Source: Arcicella rosea (GTDB lineage: Bacteria; Bacteroidota; Bacteroidia; Cytophagales; Spirosomataceae). From it: a stretch of 64,000 nucleotides of DNA. Location of the stretch: contig NZ_JBEUMS010000001.1 in the NCBI RefSeq assembly GCF_040543805.1, forward strand, positions 558,001 through 622,000, read 5' to 3'. Below, in pieces: positions 46,194-54,741 of the stretch. The position numbers and the translations under genes were made by a program. The notes beneath the pieces were generated by a model. The model saw only the letters and a list, made by a program, of their open reading frames with translations. It had not been told where the DNA came from and searched no databases. Position 1 is the first letter of the stretch, and each line of letters begins with the position of its first letter.

Positions 46194-47432
46194 CTATTTG
46201 TTGCCAATAGTCTTTGCCACTAAATCAATATTTGTTTGCAGAATATTATAATCGGTCGCCAAGGTTCTCCAAGAATCCAGAGCGTGTCTTGTTCTTCCAA
46301 TAATTTCATCTATGTGCTTTTGAGGTAGCTTGGCTTCTCTACCCAGTTTTACCAAATGGCTAATGGTAGGGTTTTTGCCTTCTCCCATCACCATCATGCT
46401 TTGTTCTCCATTCGGACCACTTGAGAAGGTGAGGTCATAGGCAGGGGATAGTTTCCATTCTCCATGATTATCCATCAGGAAACTGAAATTTTTGGCGTGG
46501 TCGTCCCTATTATGGGCAAGCACATTGAAAACGGCAAGCCGATACATTTTTTCTACTTCACGAATATCTTTGGTAATCGCTCCAGTTAAATTGAGCAAAT
46601 CTTCATAATCCAGCGATGGGACTCTGAAATCACTATGCAACAACCCACTTGCCGTATGCATGTGAATTCGTTTGCCACCATCTCTGTCAAAACGTTTAAC
46701 GGCGAAGTGACCAGCTCCTTTCTGTGATGGAAATAAATGCACTTCAGGCATCAGTACACCTGCTTCCTTTGCCATTAAGGCGTAAACATATTCAATCGCA
46801 CCAGCATCGATACCATCTTGAGAATTCGTAAATTTAACCAGCCAAGGTTCAAGCCCTTCATCAAGCTTCCCTGCCCCATATATAATTTGCTGGAAATCTT
46901 CACTAACAGCAACAAGAGCTTTTGGACGGGCTCCAGCAGACGAACCATTTAAAGCGAGTAATTCCCTGATAACTTCTTCTGAGCTGCCTTGTAACACTTC
47001 CTGCGATTGCAAAGCCAGTTGGTCGAGATTTATTACTTCTTGAACCTCTGAGGGGCTATGGTCAGGTTCATAAACAAGCGCTCCCATGCCCGACAATCCG
47101 ACATGAGCAAGACGGTCAAGTGGGGAAATGGTGGCTGGTAATACGCCTTGCGACCTCAGCAATCGGTCGAAAAGCAATCGCCCCCAACCGTCTGGGAGAC
47201 TATCACTAAAAACACCTGCCAATCCTTCAAACGGTCGTTGCGGTAATGCTGAAACGCCCTTTTTCAGTGGCAGGCGAAACGGGGATATTTGTATGCCTGT
47301 TTTTATGAACTCATCATCATATTCAAAATAAATAATGTGGTCACGTACTGCCAAGCGTCCTACTTGTTGTATGGCTGTTCCAAAGTCTAAGCCGACCTTG
47401 ATTTCTGTAGTGGGCTTAATCATTTTTTCCAT
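46194..47432 (-). CDS. hipA: HipA family toxin kinase
   Basis: 412 residues. The N-terminal HipA-N/couple_hipA segment (about 1-125) is followed by a phosphoinositide-3-kinase-like domain with nucleotide-loop GSSAGARPKALV (163-174), catalytic HNRDDHAKNFSF (307-318) and the metal-binding segment LSPAYDLTFSSG. HipA toxins phosphorylate a translation target, such as glutamyl-tRNA synthetase in E. coli, and cause dormancy. The antitoxin gene overlaps its start by 13 bases. Confidence 0.92.
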   Translation of the reverse strand: MEKMIKPTTEIKVGLDFGTAIQQVGRLAVRDHIIYFEYDDEFIKTGIQISPFRLPLKKGVSALPQRPFEGLAGVFSDSLPDGWGRLLFDRLLRSQGVLPATISPLDRLAHVGLSGMGALVYEPDHSPSEVQEVINLDQLALQSQEVLQGSSEEVIRELLALNGSSAGARPKALVAVSEDFQQIIYGAGKLDEGLEPWLVKFTNSQDGIDAGAIEYVYALMAKEAGVLMPEVHLFPSQKGAGHFAVKRFDRDGGKRIHMHTASGLLHSDFRVPSLDYEDLLNLTGAITKDIREVEKMYRLAVFNVLAHNRDDHAKNFSFLMDNHGEWKLSPAYDLTFSSGPNGEQSMMVMGEGKNPTISHLVKLGREAKLPQKHIDEIIGRTRHALDSWRTLATDYNILQTNIDLVAKTIGNK

Positions 47433-47728
47433 CCTCTTTTTCGGGATGCGTTATCCGTATCTTTCAATACATCATCAATAGAGTTGAATGTTGGTTTTGA
47501 TGGTTTAAGGATATTGAGGAGTTCTTCCACTTCCCCAACCACCATCAGAAGTTTCAAAAAGGATTCCAGCGAAATAGCCCCTTTTTGTTCAAATTTTCGC
47601 AAAGTTGCCAGAGGAACACCAGACCGTTCGGCAAGACCCTCTTGGGTAAGTTCCATGGATAACCGTCTTGCCCGAATATTTTCAGCAATTTTTAACTGTG
47701 CTTTCGAAGCTGATATAAGTGATAACAT
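47420..47728 (-). CDS. hipB: HipB-type antitoxin, HTH regulator
   Basis: 102 residues with a helix-turn-helix at about 15-70 (MELTQEGLAERSGVPLATLR) and a basic C-terminal tail. It precedes and overlaps hipA, as expected of the antitoxin that binds the operon promoter. Target operator is probably the AATACT-N8-AGTATT dyad 28 bases upstream. Confidence 0.88.
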   Translation of the reverse strand: MLSLISASKAQLKIAENIRARRLSMELTQEGLAERSGVPLATLRKFEQKGAISLESFLKLLMVVGEVEELLNILKPSKPTFNSIDDVLKDTDNASRKRGWKK

Positions 47729-47755
47729 AGTAGTACTTTATAAGTTAATACAGTT

Positions 47756-47775
47756 AATACTAACACTATAGTATT
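47756..47775. promoter_or_regulatory. Possible HipB operator
   Basis: AATACT and AGTATT arms separated by 8 bases lie just upstream of hipB, in a stretch rich in further TTAATAC repeats. The remaining bases to 48021 show no gene. Confidence 0.4.
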
Positions 47776-47978
47776 ACAAATGTAATAAAATTCAAGAGGA
47801 AAATATACCTTTTTTTCCTCTTATATCGCCTATTACTGAAAATAAATCATCTTACCTAAAGCTTGATTATAGTCACCATTGGAAAAGGTATTTCAATAGC
47901 TTTATTCGGTTATTTTCTGTTAGGAGGCTAAATACAAGAAATCCGAAATGCTCAAAATGAGGCAAAATAACAGCAAAA

Positions 47979-48008
47979 AATCTGGTCAAAGTTTCCCTTG
48001 ACCAGATT
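47979..48008 (-). terminator. Terminator after the 67-residue gene
   Basis: AATCTGGTCAA pairs perfectly with TTGACCAGATT and is followed, on the minus strand, by TTTTTTGC. Confidence 0.75.
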
Positions 48009-48021
48009 AGATTTTAATTTA

Positions 48022-48225
48022 TCAGGCTTTGTTCTTACGAACTGTCAGGGCGACTTTCTGTCCCAGACTGTCGAGCGATAGGTTAAGCCCTTCTCCGTCG
48101 GTGTGTTCCCATGCAACGCCAGCTTTAATCCATTCAGCTTTTGCATCGTCTCCATTGTGTTTTAGGAAATATACTGTGTGGGTTGGCATTTTAGGGTTGG
48201 TTTCCTTTTGGTTAGACATCATCAA
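48022..48225 (-). CDS. Small conserved element protein, unknown
   Basis: 67 residues, basic, soluble. The sequence (THTVYFLKHNGDDAKAEWIK, then WEHTDGEGLNLSLDSLGQKV) looks like a beta-rich domain of the kind common on proteobacterial plasmids and islands. It has its own terminator, and a partial second copy of its end lies 3 kb away. It sits next to the ArdC gene. Function unknown. Confidence 0.6.
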   Translation of the reverse strand: MMMSNQKETNPKMPTHTVYFLKHNGDDAKAEWIKAGVAWEHTDGEGLNLSLDSLGQKVALTVRKNKA

Positions 48226-48271
48226 ATCTCCTTTCTTTGTTGTTGATGATAGAAGCTTACAAAGCGAATAA

Positions 48272-48396
48272 GGGGTGAAAGCTCCCCGAAGGAAAAAAAT
48301 CGTAGCTCGCTATCTATTTTTTTCCGAAGTCGTTAGAGCCTTTTATCGTAGTAAAAGGAGGGATAAGCGTCGTCACAACCGTTGAAGCTAGGCTTC
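48272..48396. other. Structured non-coding stretch
   Basis: Several hairpins in a row between two minus-strand genes: GGGG/CCCC (48272-48287), GGAAAAAAAT/ATTTTTTTCC (48291-48325) and GAAGC-TAG-GCTTC (48384-48396). There is no open frame of note. It could be a leader of the small gene, a regulatory RNA, or part of a transfer origin. Confidence 0.35.
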
Positions 48397-48468
48397 TATC
48401 AATCATTCAACCGACAAAGAAATTAGTGATTTGATTGGACTAACAAACGCTAAACCCTAAATGCCCCC

Positions 48469-49440
48469 TCAAGAAGGAGTAAACTTTTCAGGAGATTGCA
48501 AACCATGAATGTATTCAACAGCCTTTTGTGCATGGGATGCTGCTGAGAAGATGAATCGCTTATCATCTTTTAGGACTTTCAACCATGACTGGATATAAGC
48601 TGCATGTTCTTCTTCTGGCATAGGTTCAAAACCTAAATCTGCTGCTAAGAAACAAGCTCCCAATTCAGCCACAAGTTCTTCTTTCGCATAGCCTTCATCA
48701 GCATGATGCTTGCGTCCCAAATCACGATTTAAGCGTTTTGGATGTTTCGTCCAATGGGTAAGCTCATGGGCTAAAGTCGCATAATAGCTGGGAGCATCAA
48801 TAAAACTTTCAAACGGTGGCATTTGAATGTTGTCCAAACCCTGATTGTAGGAAGCCTTTTTGCCAGTATAAATATCTGCTTTGGTTTGGGCAAAGAAGGT
48901 TTCAAGCTCTTCTATACGCTGTTGCGGATTAGTGATGACAGGTTCTGGAATTTGATAGAATACTTCTGGTAAGCTATCTATCTGGGCGACATTGAAGACA
49001 GTGTAGGATTTCAAGAAAGGAATTTTAGTGACTTTGGATTCACCTTCTGCTTCATCTTCTTTGAATATATGGTCGGCATAGACAACCTGAGTCCCCTTTT
49101 CTCCTTTTCTTACCGTTGCTTTCATGTCAATTGCTTGTTTGAAAGTCATCCAGTGCGGATAAACATATCCTTTTTCTGCGGAAGTTCCCCAAAGCATCAG
49201 CGTATTGATACCAGTATAAGGAATATTATTCCAGCGAAGCGGACGGGTGATTTGTCCAGCAAGATGCTCTGAGTTCCACGGTTTACGCCATGTCAGATTG
49301 CCTTTTTCTAAATCTGCAAGGATTTTATTGGTCACTCTTGCATAAATATCATTTTGAGATGGGGTTTCATTAGTCAACTTAGCCTCCTTTGATAAGCGTT
49401 TGGAAGGTTTTCTGTTTGGTTTTTTTGTTGAAGCATTCAT
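48469..49440 (-). CDS. ardC: ArdC family antirestriction protein
   Basis: 323 residues from ATG 49440; the open frame begins at a TTG two codons earlier. The N-terminal single-strand-DNA-binding domain has the ArdC signature NDIYARVTNKILADLEKGNL and NNIPYTGINTLMLW. The C-terminal zinc-metallopeptidase-like domain has HELTHW (about residue 228). It protects incoming transferred DNA from host restriction. It is typical of conjugative and mobilizable elements. Confidence 0.9.
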   Translation of the reverse strand: MNASTKKPNRKPSKRLSKEAKLTNETPSQNDIYARVTNKILADLEKGNLTWRKPWNSEHLAGQITRPLRWNNIPYTGINTLMLWGTSAEKGYVYPHWMTFKQAIDMKATVRKGEKGTQVVYADHIFKEDEAEGESKVTKIPFLKSYTVFNVAQIDSLPEVFYQIPEPVITNPQQRIEELETFFAQTKADIYTGKKASYNQGLDNIQMPPFESFIDAPSYYATLAHELTHWTKHPKRLNRDLGRKHHADEGYAKEELVAELGACFLAADLGFEPMPEEEHAAYIQSWLKVLKDDKRFIFSAASHAQKAVEYIHGLQSPEKFTPS

Positions 49441-49465
49441 TTTCAATTCTCCGTAAGTAAGGATG

Positions 49466-49587
49466 ACGGGGATTGATAGACCTGAAGTTAAAGCGAATGA
49501 ACCAGCAAGAATTTTGGTTGGGCGGGGAATGCGAAGCAGGCGAAAATTATTGTTGGTGGAATGAGTGCTTCAGGTAAATCTCCGTCC
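49466..49587. other. Imperfect long inverted repeat upstream of ardC
   Basis: ACCTGAAG (about 49480) and CTTCAGGT (about 49569) are exact complements, extended by the imperfect GACGG.GATT and AATC.CCGTC arms. It lies in the 252 non-coding bases between ardC and the RadC-like gene. Confidence 0.4.
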
Positions 49588-49692
49588 TTGAATCCTTAGT
49601 TTCATCAGGAAGAATTGATAATGAATACCAAAAATCAAGCAGAAAAAAGGAGAAAAAATCCCAAAGTACTATCAGGCTAAATGAAACCAAGC

Positions 49693-50169
49693 TCACCTGG
49701 GCATAAGTGACTTATCTTCAAAAGAGGCATATCCATCAGCGGTAATAATTAAGTGGTCGAGCACTCTTATTCCCAGAAAGTCGCTCGCTTGTATAACTCT
49801 CTTTGTCAGTTCAATATCTGATTGGCTTTCCTTTAGATTTCCAGAAGGATGATTATGTGCTAAGACAATTGCCGAAGCATTTGCTTTCAAAGCCGTCATA
49901 AAAATCAACTTAGGGTCAATAAGGCAATAGTCAGTTCCACCACTTGCTATTTCAGAAATACCTAAGCAAGCGTTTTTTCTATCAAGTAGCAATATTTTGA
50001 ACTGTTCCAATAGTTCTATCTTGCTATCGTCCCAAGTCTTTCTAAGGATTTCATAAGCATCGAACGAATGAGTGATTAGGGGTCTATCTTTTGCTTTAAT
50101 TTTGCTTCGATACACCAATTCTATTTCAGCTACTTTGAAAAGTTGAAGCATTTCTTTTTTGTCATTCAT
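49693..50169 (-). CDS. RadC-like JAB-domain protein
   Basis: 158 residues, the catalytic half of RadC-type proteins without the usual N-terminal helix-hairpin-helix. The JAMM metal site HNHPSGNLKESQSD (about 110-123) has two histidines and an acidic residue. Short RadC proteins are frequent on mobile elements; their task in DNA metabolism is unproven. It lies 9 bases after the primase-like gene. Confidence 0.85.
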   Translation of the reverse strand: MNDKKEMLQLFKVAEIELVYRSKIKAKDRPLITHSFDAYEILRKTWDDSKIELLEQFKILLLDRKNACLGISEIASGGTDYCLIDPKLIFMTALKANASAIVLAHNHPSGNLKESQSDIELTKRVIQASDFLGIRVLDHLIITADGYASFEDKSLMPR

Positions 50170-50178
50170 ACCCTACTC

Positions 50179-51096
50179 CTACAATCCAAGAGTTTTCATG
50201 TGCCAAGCATTTACGTCTTTATGAGCTTGGTACACTTTATTCATTTTGACTTGTTTGAGCGAAGATTCTGATTTGAGAAAATCAGCAAGCACTTCACTCC
50301 CTTTCGTGCCGGCATTGTCGTTATCGAACCATGTATAATAAAAACGATAACCGTAATTCTGAATGTAAGGCAAAGCCTGTTTTATGCAGGACAAAGAATT
50401 CAGGATGATGGTATCGCCTTTGATTTTCTTGCCATTGAGCTGTGTGACAACCGACAGGTAATCCATGAATCCTTCAAAAAGATGGATGCCTTCTGGTTTT
50501 GGGTTTGTGCCACGAATAAAAGAAATCGCTTTGGGTCTTAGACAGCCTTTGAAAAAAGGATTCCTCAGTTCAAAGCCACCTTCTTCATTAGGAAATCCCA
50601 AAGCATAAAAGCTTTTGTTCGTTCGCTTGTTCTGAACATGAAGTTCTTTGAGAAATTGCTTTGCCAGATTGAGAGGAATACCTCTTTTTTCAAGATAGTG
50701 AATCAACCCTAAATGGTTGATTGATTTTTTGGATTTTAAAATGAGTGAAGAGTCTTCTTCTTGATTATTCTCTGCTTGCAATTCAGGAATGAAAGAAATA
50801 TCAGGCGTGTACTGGTACTGATATATATTTTTAATCCATCGAAGAGCATCAGAAGTAGTGTGGTCTTCATTCCTGCTTTCGAGATAATAGCGACCAAAAG
50901 AAATCAAATCGCCACCAATACCTAAGCCGTGGTCGTACCAGAGATTATGTTCAATATTTACAAAGAAGCTGGGCGTTTTCTCAATTCTGAGAGGAGATAA
51001 ATAGCAATATTCTTTCTTGCTAACCTTCTTTGGTAAAACATTAAGCTTGCACAGTATTTCGGAAATAGGTATATGTTTAGCCAGTTCTATATTCAT
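50179..51096 (-). CDS. DnaG-like primase fragment: CHC2 zinc finger plus Toprim
   Basis: 305 residues. The N-terminal region (KEYCYLSPLRIEKTPSFFVN, LWYDHGLGIGGDLISF) is CHC2-like but shows only one of the usual cysteines. The Toprim region (about 195-290) has LFEGFMDYLS with the catalytic Glu, then WFDNDNAGTKGSEVL with the Asp-x-Asp. The RNA-polymerase domain is truncated. It is a common replication or transfer accessory of mobile elements in Bacteroidota. Confidence 0.75.
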   Translation of the reverse strand: MNIELAKHIPISEILCKLNVLPKKVSKKEYCYLSPLRIEKTPSFFVNIEHNLWYDHGLGIGGDLISFGRYYLESRNEDHTTSDALRWIKNIYQYQYTPDISFIPELQAENNQEEDSSLILKSKKSINHLGLIHYLEKRGIPLNLAKQFLKELHVQNKRTNKSFYALGFPNEEGGFELRNPFFKGCLRPKAISFIRGTNPKPEGIHLFEGFMDYLSVVTQLNGKKIKGDTIILNSLSCIKQALPYIQNYGYRFYYTWFDNDNAGTKGSEVLADFLKSESSLKQVKMNKVYQAHKDVNAWHMKTLGL

Positions 51097-51170
51097 TGTG
51101 ACCCTCTAAGAGAACAGTGATATTGAGCTAGGGTAAGAAGAGTTTTCGCAGAACTTTTCTTACCCGCCCC

Positions 51171-51371
51171 TTAACGACAAAGCTGTCGTTCTATAAATTC
51201 ATTCAATGAAGAAAGACGATATCTGACCGACCTGCCGACCTTAAGAGGACGTAAATCATAGCGTTTGGTGCAATCCCAAACGGCTAAGGTGCCGACGGTC
51301 ACTCGGAGATAACGGGCTGCTGCTTTTCGGTCGAGTAATGGTTCAAGAATTGGGATTGGCTTATTTGGCAT
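51171..51371 (-). CDS. AlpA-like helix-turn-helix excisionase
   Basis: 66 residues of the HTH_17 type (LDRKAAARYLRVTVGTLAVW, then YRLSSLNEFIERQL). Such proteins act as excisionases or regulators of P4-type integrases. It is preceded by 235 non-coding bases and begins the run of primase-like, RadC-like and ArdC genes. Perhaps matched to the integrase at 59560. Confidence 0.8.
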   Translation of the reverse strand: MPNKPIPILEPLLDRKAAARYLRVTVGTLAVWDCTKRYDLRPLKVGRSVRYRLSSLNEFIERQLCR

Positions 51372-51606
51372 TCAACTTCCCTTCTAATGAAATAAATAAT
51401 CAGCACCAGAAATATCAGAACGTTTCTGATACTGACGGATTGATAAAGGAATTCATTCTGATGAGTCAATACAATCGAAGATTGATTAATGAATGATAAA
51501 CTTGGGAAATGTTGAAAAAGGAAATATGAAAGATGAGATACTTCTAGTACAGAAACTCTCTAAGGTATAATATTGATTTTCAACCTCTAACATAAATATT
51601 CTTCCT

Positions 51607-52473
51607 TTAATCATTTTTGCTACCAGAGCAAATAATCATATTTAATGTACCAGAAGAAAAATAGTTTGGAAGTGGTCTTGACTTGAGCATCTCTTTAATT
51701 TCAGACAACACTTTTCCTATTTGCATTTGTAATTTAGAATCAGCACCCCCGATATGAGCAAAGTATCTATCCTCCTCTGTTATGCTAAGCTCCTCTTCTA
51801 CATTAATCCCACTAGTAAACTGGAGTCTATCATTTTGAAAAGAACAAATGTTGTTGAATTTAAGTTGTTCAAATAACCCAGGGAGGTACATTCCTATATC
51901 ATTATCTCCTAACTTCAAGAGACGTTTACCTTCATGCAGTCTTGACCAAAATTCATATAAAACAACTCTGTGCCTTATATCAATCTCCGAGGTTAGAGAA
52001 CTTACCTCCAATCTATTGAATAAATTGATTGGCTCTACGCAAATAACTATACCAGTTGGTTTTATTAACCTTTTCATTTCAGAAAGGCACTTTAATGGAT
52101 TATGCAGATGCATCAAAACTGTCTGACATGTCACTATATCAAAACTATTAGAAGGTAAGGGAATATCATGAGCATCAGCCTTAATAAATTTAAATTTATC
52201 GCTTAACTCGTTGGGAAAGGAATTAGAAAATATATTCTTTGACTCATCTAACCATTTCTGTTCAATATCTAGTCCTGTGAAAGTAAAGGATGGTTCAACA
52301 TATTTAAGCAACATTCTCGACCAATGCCCAAGACCAAGACCTACATCTAACATTGAATTGTAATCTTTAAGCCCCCATCTTTGTGCTAAAAGACTTACAA
52401 AGTCTTCATTCCACCAAAGATTCCTTGATTGATAAAGAACATCACTAGAATGAGCTTTAATAGTAGTAGTCAT
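51607..52473 (-). CDS. Class I SAM-dependent methyltransferase (RiPP-like cassette)
   Basis: 288 residues. Motif I is DVGLGLGHW (43-51), the acidic SAM-ribose site lies in TGLDIEQKW, and motif III is around FDIVTCQTVLMHLHNPLKCL, consistent with a UbiE/Methyltransf_11 fold. Its ATG overlaps the stop of the HExxH gene by 4 bases, so the two are translationally coupled. Together with the 68-residue peptide gene it forms a three-gene cassette, suggesting that it methylates the peptide. That target is inferred. Confidence 0.75.
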   Translation of the reverse strand: MTTTIKAHSSDVLYQSRNLWWNEDFVSLLAQRWGLKDYNSMLDVGLGLGHWSRMLLKYVEPSFTFTGLDIEQKWLDESKNIFSNSFPNELSDKFKFIKADAHDIPLPSNSFDIVTCQTVLMHLHNPLKCLSEMKRLIKPTGIVICVEPINLFNRLEVSSLTSEIDIRHRVVLYEFWSRLHEGKRLLKLGDNDIGMYLPGLFEQLKFNNICSFQNDRLQFTSGINVEEELSITEEDRYFAHIGGADSKLQMQIGKVLSEIKEMLKSRPLPNYFSSGTLNMIICSGSKND

Positions 52474-53357
52474 TTCAAAATATCCTCATATTTGAATGTT
52501 GCTTGACTTGATAAATCAATTTGCCTTATACTCGCATCTACTAAATCCAATATCTGATAAAATCTTTCTGTAACCAAGTCTTTCTTTTCATCTTTTAAAA
52601 GCTGGTTTAAACTATCAATTGTTTTTCTGCAACTGTCAATCATAACACTTGTTGAAGGATGAACAATTGGATTTAAAGGCTCACCAGTTTCAATACGAAA
52701 ATTGATAACTTCATGAGCAACAACTAGACTGTGTATAACTTTATCTAGAGGTCGATTCCTACCCAAAATTGCCGATAATGCGTAATTTTCCTTTTGTGCA
52801 ATCAATGAGAAATCTTTATAATGTTTGTAGCACATTTCATCTAAAAAAAGAAGATTGTGCGTTAATTCATGAACTAAAAACTCAGCAATGTCTAAATCTG
52901 TCCAAGCCTTTCGATTACAACACCAAATAACACCTTTGGCATCAGAAATAGAACCACCACCCGAGTCTAAAGACCTTGAATAAAATATAGTGTGTATTAC
53001 GAGATGAAAAAAATCATGAATAACGTCATTAGTATCATGAATGATATTAAGTGCCGCTGATACTCTTTCTAATGCTAACCTCATACTCTCGATGGGCGTA
53101 TCATCAAGTATTTTAGCTGAAATATCAGTAATATCACATTCTTGTGATAAACAATTAGTCAGACTTTGTATTCGTTGGGTGTTGTAACAAAATAGAGGCT
53201 CATTGTCATCTGCAATGAGCCCATCAGCAGAGTTTTTGCGCAAAAACTGTAAGTACGCCTTTCTTAAAGACTGAATACTATTTATATCTTTCGTAACAGT
53301 TTTGCTTAATAAAATAAGTGTTTTTAAAACACCTTCTTTTCCTATTAGATAAAGCAT
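52470..53357 (-). CDS. HExxH-motif putative peptide-modifying enzyme
   Basis: 295 residues, mainly helical. A zinc/iron-type motif LVHELTHNLLFLDE (162-175) is preceded by HDFFHLVIH (114-122), matching HExxH proteins found in RiPP gene clusters; some of these are Fe/2-oxoglutarate-dependent beta-hydroxylases. It lies 8 bases downstream of a 68-residue peptide gene and overlaps the methyltransferase gene by 4 bases. A role in hydroxylating the peptide is likely but unproven. Confidence 0.65.
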   Translation of the reverse strand: MLYLIGKEGVLKTLILLSKTVTKDINSIQSLRKAYLQFLRKNSADGLIADDNEPLFCYNTQRIQSLTNCLSQECDITDISAKILDDTPIESMRLALERVSAALNIIHDTNDVIHDFFHLVIHTIFYSRSLDSGGGSISDAKGVIWCCNRKAWTDLDIAEFLVHELTHNLLFLDEMCYKHYKDFSLIAQKENYALSAILGRNRPLDKVIHSLVVAHEVINFRIETGEPLNPIVHPSTSVMIDSCRKTIDSLNQLLKDEKKDLVTERFYQILDLVDASIRQIDLSSQATFKYEDILK

Positions 53358-53365
53358 AATTAAAT

Positions 53366-53572
53366 TTAATAAATATCTTTTTCTAAACTATTATAGGTTC
53401 TCATTACTAATCTTACACCACCTCTACCTTCTGTAATAGACTTATATTGACTATTTACATTATCTACCACTAATGAAGTTTTAGCAACATCAGTCTCTTC
53501 TATTGATTGTAATAAATTCTCAAAATCTTTTTCTAAAGATATTGATTCATAAGTATTTAGCACATTTTCCAT
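53366..53572 (-). CDS. Putative RiPP precursor peptide (GRGGVR)
   Basis: 68 residues. The first 45 are acidic and helical (SISLEKDFENLLQSIEETDV), like a leader. The tail SITEGRGGVRLVMRTYNSLE is neutral to basic, with a double glycine and aromatic residues, and would be the modified core. There is no transmembrane segment or other domain. It is first in the operon with the HExxH enzyme and the methyltransferase. Confidence 0.55.
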   Translation of the reverse strand: MENVLNTYESISLEKDFENLLQSIEETDVAKTSLVVDNVNSQYKSITEGRGGVRLVMRTYNSLEKDIY

Positions 53573-53954
53573 TTTCTTGTTTTTTATTTTAAAAATACAA
53601 AAAACTTATTAACAATCAAATAATTATTAAAAAAAATACATGTTTTTTTTTAAATTAAACCATCTTCCGATTTATAGTAAAAAATTAAGGCAGAAAATGG
53701 TCAAATTTTAAACTGACACAGTTGGATGAGCAGCCCCTTTAGGCTAAGGTATCTATCTTAAATATAAACCAAAATAAACATTTAAGTAGTTTTTTTTATA
53801 CTTTCCCAAAATTCTAACAACACTAAAAAATATGTCTAATTCTAATCACTTCAATTTTAAATATACTTTCTATTAATCTTTCTGATTGTGAGAATACTAT
53901 TCTTATCAGGTTTACATTAACTCTTATTTTATGAATCTGAGCAACAGCTTATTG
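53573..53954. other. AT-rich non-coding stretch before abiE
   Basis: No coding frame of note. It contains the promoter region of the peptide operon (minus) and part of that of abiE (plus). The stretch AAACTGACACAG at about 53710 recurs loosely as AACTGACACAAG at about 58990. Confidence 0.4.
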
Positions 53955-53980
53955 TCAAGTTTTTTACACATAAAACTTGA
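53955..53980. promoter_or_regulatory. Inverted repeat upstream of abiEi
   Basis: TCAAGTTTT and AAAACTTGA arms lie 33 bases before the abiEi ATG. AbiEi antitoxins repress their own promoter through inverted repeats, so this is a likely operator. Its layout resembles the long palindromes at 55767 and 59116. Confidence 0.55.
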
Positions 53981-54012
53981 TATTTTTGCTTAAATCATGG
54001 TATATTTACTGC

Positions 54013-54741
54013 ATGATGACTATTTCAAAGCAAATATCCCAACAGATAAATCAATTCCCAGAAGACATTCTCTTTGGGTATAAGGAATTGAATATCAATC
54101 AGCAGGATTATACCACTGCTGCAAAAGCTTTGGAACGCCTACTGAAAAAAGGAGTTATCAAGAAAATCTCTAAGGGAAAATTCTTCAAACCTAAAATGAC
54201 CATATTTGGTGAGAAGAAACCAAGCGAAGAGCAAATACTAAAACCATATTTATATAATGAAGGTAAGAGAGTAGCCTATATTACGGGTACTTATTTCTAC
54301 AACCAACTGGGCTTAACCACACAAATTCCATCAACTATCAGAATTGCCAGTCGAGATAAGAGCATTACCATCAAAACACTTTCGGTAAAGGCGAGTCCTG
54401 CCAAAAGCTATGTTGATGTCACCGAAGAGAACTATCAGATTTTAGGCTTTCTTGATGCGATTAAAGATTTAAAGCAAATCCCCGATATTGATGTTACCTT
54501 AGCCCTTACAGTTTTTCAGACGAGAATTAAACAACTCAATGAAAAACAGACTCAGGGTATGGTAGAATATGCCTTAGCTTATCCTTCACGAGTAAGAGCC
54601 TTGCTTGGGGCAATTCTTGAAGCAATGTGCATAAAGACCAATATTGAGATTCTAAGAAAATCACTTAACCCCCTTTCCTCTTATAAGCTTGGCATTAGTA
54701 CGAACATTTTACCAACAGCACCCAACTGGAACATTCAATGA
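54013..54741 (+). CDS. AbiEi-like antitoxin (DUF6088)
   Basis: 242 residues from ATG 54013 (54016 is equally possible); the open frame begins at a TTG further up. The N-terminal winged helix (YTTAAKALERLLKKGVIKKI) and the C-terminal domain match DUF6088/AbiEi-type transcriptional antitoxins of type IV systems. It overlaps the toxin gene by 4 bases. It probably represses its promoter through the dyad at 53955. Confidence 0.85.
   Translation: MMTISKQISQQINQFPEDILFGYKELNINQQDYTTAAKALERLLKKGVIKKISKGKFFKPKMTIFGEKKPSEEQILKPYLYNEGKRVAYITGTYFYNQLGLTTQIPSTIRIASRDKSITIKTLSVKASPAKSYVDVTEENYQILGFLDAIKDLKQIPDIDVTLALTVFQTRIKQLNEKQTQGMVEYALAYPSRVRALLGAILEAMCIKTNIEILRKSLNPLSSYKLGISTNILPTAPNWNIQ

Noticed and set aside
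53573..54012. Insertion-sequence remnant suggested by repeated ACTGACACA motifs at about 53710 and 58990
   Set aside because: Only about 10 bases match; no transposase or terminal inverted repeats are seen.
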